A DNA stretch of 19,118 nt, taken from the NCBI GenBank assembly GCA_964521025.1, contig CAZFPK010000058.1, positions 1 through 19,118 of the forward strand, read 5' to 3'. The first letter of the stretch is position 1. Every line of letters starts with the position of its first letter. The stretch is from DRTC01 sp964521025 (lineage in GTDB: Bacteria; Cloacimonadota; Cloacimonadia; Cloacimonadales; TCS61). Shown here one piece after another: positions 1 to 5,198 of the stretch. The notes beneath the pieces were generated by a model, which saw only the letters and a program-made list of their open reading frames with translations, was not told where the DNA came from and did not search any database. The translations under genes were made by a program, and so were the position numbers.

Positions 1-1
1 A

Positions 2-97
2 ATGAAGGTTGATTTTAGTGATTTTGAAGTAGATGATTCTGATGAGGATATTGATTTCGGTGCAAGAGAAATTATTCATATTGCGGAAGAGTTATGA
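2..97 (+). CDS. 3' end (or all) of a small acidic phage protein
   Basis: The frame is open from the first bases and ends in a TGA at 95-97 that overlaps the next ATG (ATGA at 94-97), so the two genes are translationally coupled. An ATG sits at position 2, but no ribosome site can be seen because the window begins there; the gene may start upstream. The 31 visible residues are strongly acidic (DFEVDDSDEDIDFG, then AREIIHIAEEL). I do not recognise the family. Its position directly before a GemA-like gene suggests the early region of a Mu-like phage. Confidence 0.5.
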   Translation: MKVDFSDFEVDDSDEDIDFGAREIIHIAEEL

Positions 98-618
98 CTG
101 ATAGAGAGATAAAAGCGAAGCTCATGCGAAGGATCTATGCAACTTCTAATAAACTCGGTTGGGATTACTCGAAATTACATGAGATGATGATCGTCTGGAA
201 ATTCGGGCAGGATCCTCACCTGACGAAAATGAGTTTATTTCAGATGCGAGAGGTGATCGCTCACCTGATAAAATGTTCGCGACCGGCTTCTTATCAATTC
301 GATGAGCAGGGAAAATATATGTTCCATCTCGTGCAAATAATCGGTTGGGATATGAAAAGATTGAACCGCTTCCTGGTAAAGAAATATCATAAGACTCATT
401 GGAACCTGCTTACTTCCAGCGAGAGACGAGGAGTGATTAATATGCTTACGAGGTATGAGGAGCAAGGGAAACGGGAGACAGGAAAAAGGAAACAGGAGAA
501 AGGAAAGACGGAGAAACGGAAAAAAGGAAATCAAGATCATTCCGGAGATTCTCGAAGTGTCCGGACAAAAAGTCAAGATAACCATCGAAATAGGTTAAGA
601 GGTAGAAATGAAAAATAA
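94..618 (+). CDS. GemA/gp16-like (DUF1018) phage early protein
   Basis: 174 residues. The N-terminal part (about 10-62) reads RRIYATSNKLGWDYSKLHEM ... MSLFQMREVIAHLI, the layout of the Mu gp16/GemA regulator family: a helix, a GWD turn, then a short helix ending in a hydrophobic pair. A second, weaker copy of the unit follows at about 76-121 (IGWDMKRLNRFL ... LTSSERRGVINML), so the protein looks like two tandem GWD modules. The last 50 residues are very basic and low-complexity (GKRETGKRKQEKGKTEKRKK) and look disordered or nucleic-acid binding. In Mu-like phages this gene follows the transposition genes and modulates host DNA or early expression; that role is family knowledge, not seen here. 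The start overlaps the stop of the previous gene. Family call is probable. Confidence 0.65.
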   Translation: MTDREIKAKLMRRIYATSNKLGWDYSKLHEMMIVWKFGQDPHLTKMSLFQMREVIAHLIKCSRPASYQFDEQGKYMFHLVQIIGWDMKRLNRFLVKKYHKTHWNLLTSSERRGVINMLTRYEEQGKRETGKRKQEKGKTEKRKKGNQDHSGDSRSVRTKSQDNHRNRLRGRNEK

Positions 619-685
619 GATCAAAAAAATTGGGATAAGCATTTCTCTAGGAATGATCAATCGTGCCGTGTCTGCGGTGGCGTAG
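608..685 (+). CDS. possible truncated 25-residue ORF
   Basis: The ATG at 608 lies inside the end of the GemA-like gene and has a GAGG-like site just upstream. It encodes MKNKIKKIGISISLGMINRA VSAVA and stops at TAG 683-685, 15 bases before a cassette-like junction at 700/701. It may be the head of a phage gene whose body was lost when the cargo at 701-1195 entered, or it may be chance. No family recognised. Confidence 0.25.
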   Translation: MKNKIKKIGISISLGMINRAVSAVA

Positions 686-707
686 GCACTGAGACGCTTG
701 TTATGCG
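666..707 (+). other. attC 3'-end-like junction (G^TT at 700/701)
   Basis: The segment ends in CGCTTGTTATGCG, the usual look of an integron attC L'-R' end. A bulged stem can be drawn between CGTGTCT..GTG at 666-679 and CACTGAGACG at 687-696. The same CACTG-G..CTTGTTATG layout precedes the cassette at 10208. No matching R'' (GCATAAC) is found upstream or downstream, so only one end is supported. Confidence 0.4.
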
Positions 708-728
708 AAATTATTAGGAGGAAACGAA

Positions 729-914
729 ATGAAAGAATTAATACAACAAATTGACATACATCCTACTCATTGTCCATTTTCAAAATTTGCTCGTGATAAA
801 TGTCCATATTTTAATGATGGAGAATGTGATGATATAGACATTAATACAGCTAATGGAGATTCTTTTTGTAATGAATTAATCATAAATTATGAAAATAAAA
901 AGGAGGAAGTATGA
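729..914 (+). CDS. small cysteine-rich protein, cargo-like
   Basis: 61 residues with an excellent AGGAGG site (716-721) before the ATG. It holds four cysteines in CPFSKFARDKCPYFNDGEC (residues 16-34) plus one near residue 48, suggesting a small zinc-binding fold. The gene is clearly more A/T-rich than its phage neighbours. Its start lies 28 bases after a G^TTATGCG junction, almost the same distance as the start of the PAPS-reductase-like gene from its own cassette junction. It ends in ATGA overlap with the next reading frame (911), so the two form a small operon. No family recognised; probable accessory cargo. Confidence 0.6.
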   Translation: MKELIQQIDIHPTHCPFSKFARDKCPYFNDGECDDIDINTANGDSFCNELIINYENKKEEV

Positions 915-1195
915 TTGAACCAATTGAATATTTTATCCACGAATTACACTGATTTCACGAATAATATTTAGATGATCTATGCGGATTATGTCCAATTAAG
1001 GGTTTTGGTCTGGTTATGTGGGAATTATTGATGACAATGCAAAAACCATTTTATGATTTATTTGAGATATTCTATCACAATTCAGAAGATGAACTCTTTG
1101 ATGCACGCACGATGGCTTATGATGATGATTGGAAATGTTACACATCTAATCAATTGAAAATAATGGAAAAAATGGGATTAATTGAAATAGGTTGA
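911..1195 (+). pseudogene. disrupted cargo gene with two in-frame stops
   Basis: A strong AGGAGG site (901-906) and an ATG overlapping the previous stop begin MIEPIEYFIHELH, then TGA (950-952), FHE, TAA (962-964), and the same frame continues open for 76 codons: YLDDLCGLCPIKGFGLVMWE, then LLMTMQKPFYDLFEIFYH and more, to TGA at 1193-1195. The downstream part has natural protein character and must have been coding. The two stops fall in a 28-base stretch (934-961) that is identical to a dispersed copy at 16262-16289, so a repeat insertion or conversion probably broke the gene. Re-initiation at ATG 1016 could still give a 59-residue product. Confidence 0.6.
934..961 (+). repeat. 28-nt dispersed repeat (TATCCACGAATTACAC type)
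   Basis: Identical over 28 bases to 16262-16289; a diverged copy is at 8760-8787. This copy lies in the head of the broken gene at 911-1195 and supplies its TGA stop. Confidence 0.75.
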
Positions 1196-1203
1196 TAATA
1201 TTC

Positions 1204-1281
1204 AACTTCCGAATGTGCGAAGCACTTCTGAATGTTGTATTCGAAAAAAACAATTGGAAGAGCTGCGCACATTCCGATGTT
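1204..1281. repeat. 78-nt palindromic repeat, copy 1
   Basis: Starts AACTTCCGAATGTGCG and ends CGCACATTCCGATGTT, folding into one long imperfect hairpin. A second copy of the same architecture is at 8320-8398. Both sit directly before an AAGGAGG ribosome site. Confidence 0.8.
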
Positions 1282-1300
1282 TATAAAATAAGGAGGAAAA

Positions 1301-1912
1301 ATGGCAACAAAAGTAAAAAAGGGTAAAACCTGGTATTGGAAGGATCATAATGGGATGTTCGTACCGCGTGATTTAATACCGGAGGATGAGAGGAAGGCAG
1401 ACAAGATGGTTGAAAGAATTGTCGGCAGGGTGCAGAAATTTCAGGATAAAATGAAAATCTTCAAGGAAGAACTGCATAATGAGATATCCGCATATCTCAA
1501 AGAATTATCGGCAAAATACGGTGAAGAAACGATTGAAAGTCCAACGATCTACAATTATAACAAGACACAGCAGGTCGAATTGAAATTGGCAAAGCGTTTT
1601 GTTTTCAATGAAATGTTCGAGATCGCAGAGCAGAAGATCATGAAATTGATCCGCACCTGGTCGGAAGGGAGCAGGAAAGAACTGATCGCAGTGATCGAAA
1701 AAAAATTCCAGAAGAATAAGAAAGGTTATCGTAATCAGAAAAAACTTTTTGATCTGATGTCACTAAAAATTGATGATGCGGACTGGATAGAGGCAATGGA
1801 TATTCTGAAACAATCGATACAGATCGACAGCACCAAGTCTTATGCATATTTCCGTCAGAAAGGTGAGAACGGCAAGTGGAAGGCTATTTCGCTGAATTTC
1901 AGTGCGATCTAA
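1301..1912 (+). CDS. DUF3164 family phage protein
   Basis: 203 residues, start preceded by AGGAGG (1291-1296). The opening GKTWYWKDHNGMFVPRDLIP and the following long helical part (about 25-120, with KFQDKMKIFKEELHNEISAY) match the DUF3164 family found in the early region of Mu-like phages. The C-terminal part ends in a strand-like YAYFRQKGENGKWKAISLNF. Biochemical function is not established for the family. With the GemA-like gene it is the best sign that this is a Mu-type (transposable) phage; the transposase genes would be expected to the left of the window. A 78-nt palindrome lies just before its ribosome site. Confidence 0.75.
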   Translation: MATKVKKGKTWYWKDHNGMFVPRDLIPEDERKADKMVERIVGRVQKFQDKMKIFKEELHNEISAYLKELSAKYGEETIESPTIYNYNKTQQVELKLAKRFVFNEMFEIAEQKIMKLIRTWSEGSRKELIAVIEKKFQKNKKGYRNQKKLFDLMSLKIDDADWIEAMDILKQSIQIDSTKSYAYFRQKGENGKWKAISLNFSAI

Positions 1913-1915
1913 GAA

Positions 1916-1967
1916 AACTTTGCGAAAATTCCCCCAGAGAATTTCTTCCAAGTAATTTCCGCAAAGA
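1916..1967. repeat. ACTTTGCG inverted repeat, copy 1
   Basis: Begins AACTTTGCGAAAATT and ends AATTTCCGCAAAG: a hairpin of about 51 bases with a variable middle. Related copies are at 1997-2048, 6567-6619 and 16298-16348. Confidence 0.65.
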
Positions 1968-1996
1968 TATCGTTAAACTGCAACCAAAACCGGATA

Positions 1997-2048
1997 TTTG
2001 CGGAAGTTCCGACATAAGAAAAGCAAGGAAGATAACTTTCGCAAAGTA
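1997..2048. repeat. ACTTTGCG inverted repeat, copy 2
   Basis: TTTGCGGAAGTTCCG at the left and GATAACTTTCGCAAAGT at the right. The interior (AAGAAAAGCAAG) is shared with the copy at 16298-16348. Confidence 0.65.
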
Positions 2049-2054
2049 ATTTTT

Positions 2055-2082
2055 TGTCAAATCGACCCAAATCGATTTGCGG
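2055..2082. repeat. TGTCAAAT-CGATTTG hairpin, copy 1
   Basis: CAAATCG-ACCCAAAT-CGATTTG style hairpin; a close copy lies at 13462-13490 before the head operon. Confidence 0.5.
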
Positions 2083-2120
2083 AAAATAAGCGTCTTAAAC
2101 AAATGAGAAAAGGAATAAAG

Positions 2121-2342
2121 ATGGAAGGCAAGAGAAAATTCAAGGATGGATTAACTTTCAAGGTAAATATGGTCATGGAAGTCACCGGTTTGAGCCGGAA
2201 CACGATCATCAGAGAGATCACTAATGGAAAACTGAAAGCCCGTCATCTGCGCAAAAATTGCGACTGGCTTATGGAAGGCGAAGAATTAAATCGTTGGTGG
2301 TCCCGATTGCCTTCCAATATAGATGAGTTTGAGGAAATTTAA
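2121..2342 (+). CDS. small HTH (AlpA/excisionase-like) DNA-binding protein
   Basis: 73 residues from the ATG at 2121, chosen because AAAAGGA sits 7 bases upstream. The frame is open from 1998, but the first 40 codons are made of the two repeats at 1997-2082 and are unlikely to be protein. The core FKVNMVMEVTGLSRNTIIRE ITNGKLKARHLRKNCDWLME is a winged-helix of the helix-turn-helix 17 (excisionase/MerR-like) type, with the usual pattern of a VTGLSRNTI recognition helix, a G-K-L wing, and a W near the end (WLMEGEELNRWW). It probably binds DNA as a regulator or as an architectural factor in recombination; which of these cannot be told. Confidence 0.65.
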   Translation: MEGKRKFKDGLTFKVNMVMEVTGLSRNTIIREITNGKLKARHLRKNCDWLMEGEELNRWWSRLPSNIDEFEEI

Positions 2343-2399
2343 TAGTGAATAGTGAATAGTGAAAATTGAATATTGGTTGAACTTGTTGAATTAGGAAAA

Positions 2400-2432
2400 A
2401 AACTTCCCAAATCTTTAAGATTTGGGAAGTTT
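2400..2432. repeat. perfect 16-bp hairpin before the small terminase
   Basis: AAACTTCCCAAATCTT and its exact complement, separated by one base. No T-run follows; instead GAGGAG follows directly, so it is a 5'-UTR hairpin next to a ribosome site rather than a classical terminator. Confidence 0.7.
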
Positions 2433-2446
2433 AGAGGAGCGTAATT

Positions 2447-3079
2447 ATGGCAGGAACGAAATATAGAAGATATGGCAAAGAAGTGGAGGAATTGTTTTTT
2501 TCTGCTCCGAACATGACGCTTGTAGAAGTGCAGAAATATATGAAGCAGAAAGGAATAAAAATTCATCTTGAAACTCTGAAACGCTGGAATGCTAAATATC
2601 ATTGGGATGAGCAGAGAAAAAAAACAGAAATCAGTTTCGACAATATGATCGTCCAGATCAACGGTCTTCTGGGTAATTCTAATTTTAATAGTCAGACCGC
2701 GTATGCGGTCAGTAACCTGTTAGATAAAGCAATCCAGCTCGATGCTACCCTGAAGGAGCGTTATTCCAAGGTTAAAATCGAAATATCGGATGATGATAAT
2801 CATATTATAAGATTAGAGAAACTCCGGGATTATTATTCCAAAAAATTAGCAGATGAAAAAACCGGAAATAACATAAAATCCTATCTGGAGATATTGAAAA
2901 CGATCAACCTGCTGCTGCGTGAACAAAAGTCTTATGAAGAAAAGATATTCAATTCCGCAATAGAGGAGGTGCTACGATATATTGAGGAATATGCAAGGAA
3001 GAAAAATCTGGATTTGCTCAAGGAATTTACGGAAAATATCGAGGAATTGGCGGATTTTATTATTGAAAAAATGGAATAA
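2447..3079 (+). CDS. terminase small subunit (probable)
   Basis: 210 residues; GAGGAG site at 2434-2439. The N-terminal 20-60 region (MTLVEVQKYMKQKGIKIHLE TLKRWNAKYHWDEQRKK) is a helix-turn-helix of the DUF1804 / small-terminase type: it selects viral DNA for packaging. The rest is long helices with heptad character, expected for the oligomerisation part. It lies immediately before the large terminase, as in Mu (gp27-gp28) and lambda-like phages. The TAA stop is formed by the first two As of the AACTCACC repeat that follows. Assignment is by HTH plus position. Confidence 0.65.
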   Translation: MAGTKYRRYGKEVEELFFSAPNMTLVEVQKYMKQKGIKIHLETLKRWNAKYHWDEQRKKTEISFDNMIVQINGLLGNSNFNSQTAYAVSNLLDKAIQLDATLKERYSKVKIEISDDDNHIIRLEKLRDYYSKKLADEKTGNNIKSYLEILKTINLLLREQKSYEEKIFNSAIEEVLRYIEEYARKKNLDLLKEFTENIEELADFIIEKME

Positions 3080-3149
3080 CTCACCCCGCCATCTCTTAAC
3101 CCTTTCTTTTTCCCTTATAAAGGGAAATGATAAGGACTTTTTGAGGATT
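3078..3149. repeat. AACTCACC repeat, copy 1 (two-hairpin variant)
   Basis: Contains ACTCACCCCGCCATCTCTTA, an inner CCCTTATAAAGGG hairpin and the tail AAGGACTTTTTGAGGATTA. It overlaps the TAA stop of the small terminase gene. Confidence 0.75.
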
Positions 3150-3157
3150 AAAAGGAG

Positions 3158-3177
3158 AACAATTTAGGCAAATTGTT
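3158..3177. repeat. AACAATTT hairpin before a ribosome site, copy 1
   Basis: AACAATTT-AGGC-AAATTGTT, followed at once by TTACGAGGATCAAATG of the large terminase. Related copies precede the cement and capsid genes. Confidence 0.75.
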
Positions 3178-3190
3178 TTACGAGGATCAA

Positions 3191-4858
3191 ATGAATAAAT
3201 CAGGAAATAATTTAAGACAAATTGCTAAAGAAATCAAGGAGCGGAACCGGTATATCTTGCAGCCGCAGGCGAAGAATTTCCAGGAGTGGATATTACAGCA
3301 TGAAATTAACACGAAACAGGGATTCCCATGGACGCTATCAGGTCACGAATATCAAAAAGAGATATTAGCAGCCTTGAACAGCGAATTCCCGAGGATCGTG
3401 GTGGAGAAAGCGGCCCAGGTCGGGATCAGCACTTTATTCCTGCTGGAGAGTTTTTATCTGGCGGAGAAATATTCGGCAAAGAGTTTGTATTATTTCCCGA
3501 CGGATAATGATATTGCTGATTTCAGCCTGGATCGAGCAGATACGATGATCGAAGCGACTGCACATTTGCAGCGGATCGCGAGCGGGATCAATAATGTTCA
3601 TTTGAAGCACATTGCGGGCGGTTCGATCTATTTCCGGGGACTCTGGAGCAAGCGTAAAGTAAAGAGCGTGGACGGAGATATTCTCTATTTGGACGAATTG
3701 GACGAAGCCAAAGGTGAAAATGTAGAATTCAGTAGGGACCGGCTTTTACATTCCAGTCTCGGATATCAACGGTCATTATCACAACCGAGTGTGCCGGATT
3801 TCGGTATCGATATCGAATTTAAAAAAGGCACGCAGGAATATTATTTTTTGAAATGTCCTCATTGCGGACATTATCAGTGTTTGGAATTGGAACTGGAAGC
3901 TGACCGGTTTCCGAGAAATTTTAAGAAGATCCCCAAAAAATGGTTAGGCGGGAAATTTCCGCGAAATCAGAAATATTATCGAGGTTGTTTGAAGTGCGGT
4001 GCTATTCTGGATATGAGCAAAGGTGAAATGGTGGCGAGTTTTCCATCGAGAAATATCCGGAGTTTTCATTTAAGCCAGTTATACAGTCAAATCCAGCAGA
4101 AAGGTCAAGCAGTAGAAGATCGCATTATGGAGCAATTATTAGCAGCGAGATCATCGTTTGCGATTGCCAGGGCGGTTATTTCCATTATCGGCAATCCTTA
4201 TATCGACTCTAACCTGCAACCTCTTAATAACACGGTATTGGATCGAGTTTGCGGAGAATACGGACTTGCCGGCAAAGGAAGTTGGTGTTTTATGGGAGTG
4301 GATCAGGGAGATACGCTGACCATTACGATAGGAGAAGGGCAATATCATAAACTACGCACAATTTACCTCGAAGAGACGCAGGATTGGAAAAAATTATATA
4401 AATTTATGGATCAGTACGATATCGATCATTGTATTATCGATGCATTACCGAATAAGAGCGATGCAAAGCGTTTGGCGGCTGCTTTCCCGGGAAGGGTTAC
4501 GATCCAGTATTTCACGGAAAATTTCAAGATGGATGACGAACCTTTTATCGATGATAATCAGCAGATCGAAATTCCCACGATCAAGGTCAATCGTGATGAA
4601 ACTCTCGATGAGATGGTTTATATGATCAAGGAAGGGAATTTATTATTACCGAGAAAGGAAATTCCGGTAGTCGAAGATTGCCGCAGGCACCTGAAGAATC
4701 TGTATAAGATCAAAGATGACACGACCGGTAGAGTATCTTATAAGAAAAAGATCGAGAATCATTTCGGGATGGCTTTGAACAGTATGCGACTGGCTATGAT
4801 CCATGCTCCGGTTTCGAGTTATGTGGGAATCGCTCCTGTGGGCGGGAGACTGAGGTGA
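3191..4858 (+). CDS. terminase large subunit (GpA-like / Mu gp28-like)
   Basis: 555 residues from the ATG at 3191, which has CGAGGATCAA in front; a TTG six codons earlier falls in the repeat hairpin and is less likely. It is the ATP-driven motor that packages DNA and cuts it. Visible features: Walker-A-like EKAAQVGIST (72-81), Walker B DILYLDELDEA (163-173), and two CxxC pairs (CPHC 222-225, CLKC 266-269) typical of the GpA-type zinc knuckle. In the nuclease part there are acidic residues in FMGVDQGDT (D371) and CIIDALPN (D417), as expected for an RNase-H-like fold. The stop TGA overlaps a GTG that may start the gene cut by the assembly gap. Length and order agree with functional terminases. 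Confidence 0.9.
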   Translation: MNKSGNNLRQIAKEIKERNRYILQPQAKNFQEWILQHEINTKQGFPWTLSGHEYQKEILAALNSEFPRIVVEKAAQVGISTLFLLESFYLAEKYSAKSLYYFPTDNDIADFSLDRADTMIEATAHLQRIASGINNVHLKHIAGGSIYFRGLWSKRKVKSVDGDILYLDELDEAKGENVEFSRDRLLHSSLGYQRSLSQPSVPDFGIDIEFKKGTQEYYFLKCPHCGHYQCLELELEADRFPRNFKKIPKKWLGGKFPRNQKYYRGCLKCGAILDMSKGEMVASFPSRNIRSFHLSQLYSQIQQKGQAVEDRIMEQLLAARSSFAIARAVISIIGNPYIDSNLQPLNNTVLDRVCGEYGLAGKGSWCFMGVDQGDTLTITIGEGQYHKLRTIYLEETQDWKKLYKFMDQYDIDHCIIDALPNKSDAKRLAAAFPGRVTIQYFTENFKMDDEPFIDDNQQIEIPTIKVNRDETLDEMVYMIKEGNLLLPRKEIPVVEDCRRHLKNLYKIKDDTTGRVSYKKKIENHFGMALNSMRLAMIHAPVSSYVGIAPVGGRLR

Positions 4859-4864
4859 TTGAAT

Positions 4865-4964
4865 NNNNNNNNNNNNNNNNNNNNNNNNNNNNNNNNNNNN
4901 NNNNNNNNNNNNNNNNNNNNNNNNNNNNNNNNNNNNNNNNNNNNNNNNNNNNNNNNNNNNNNNN
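4865..4964. other. assembly gap of 100 N
   Basis: Exactly 100 unknown bases, the usual placeholder length, so true size is unknown. Nothing can be said about its content except that it hides the 5' part of the gene ending at 5050. Confidence 0.99.
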
Positions 4965-5050
4965 AAGGTCGTCATTTCGTGGAGAAAGCGATCGAGGAAG
5001 TTTATCGGAGCGGTGAGATGGAAGAGGAAATTGTGAAGGCGTTTAGATAA
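4965..5050 (+). CDS. 3' end of a phage gene cut by the gap
   Basis: The visible end encodes GRHFVEKAIEEVYRSGEMEE EIVKAFR and stops at TAA 5048-5050. A GTG at 4855 overlapping the terminase stop (GTGA) or a TTG at 4859 could be the start on the other side of the gap. The short charged helix gives no family. Between terminase and portal one expects a small head-joining or unknown protein. The stop overlaps the first bases of an AACTCACC repeat. Confidence 0.55.
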
Positions 5051-5127
5051 CTCACCCCAGCCCTCTCTTGAAAAGAGAGGGAGAAATCATCTCCTGCGGA
5101 GATGCGGAACTTTTTGAGAATTAGAAG
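5049..5127. repeat. AACTCACC repeat, copy 2
   Basis: First hairpin CCCTCTCTTGAAAAGAGAGGG, cut here for length as CCCTCTCTT / AAGAGAGGG. A second hairpin is ATCTCC-TGC-GGAGAT, then the tail GGAACTTTTTGAGAATTAG. Supplies the TAA of the preceding gene. Confidence 0.8.
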
Positions 5128-5128
5128 A

Positions 5129-5179
5129 AACTTTCCGAATATTAGTTGAGAGAGGTTATTTGCGAGAATCTTCGGAAAG
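5129..5179. repeat. CTTTCCGAA inverted repeat before the portal gene
   Basis: AACTTTCCGAATATT at the left pairs with AATCTTCGGAAAG at the right, 51 bases in total, similar in size and design to the ACTTTGCG family. It ends 19 bases before the portal start, beside AAAAAGGA. Confidence 0.55.
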
Positions 5180-5198
5180 GGGAAAAAAAGGATAAATT

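Noticed and set aside
911..1195. Alternative genetic code explaining the in-frame stops
   Set aside because: Both TGA and TAA are present, other genes here use TAA, TGA and TAG as stops, and the stops coincide with a repeat.
1998..2120. N-terminal extension of the HTH gene
   Set aside because: Codons are made of two repeats; a good ribosome site is found only before ATG 2121.
4646..4975. Minus-strand ORF running through the N gap
   Set aside because: Only open because N codons are not stops; it opposes the terminase gene and has no ribosome site.
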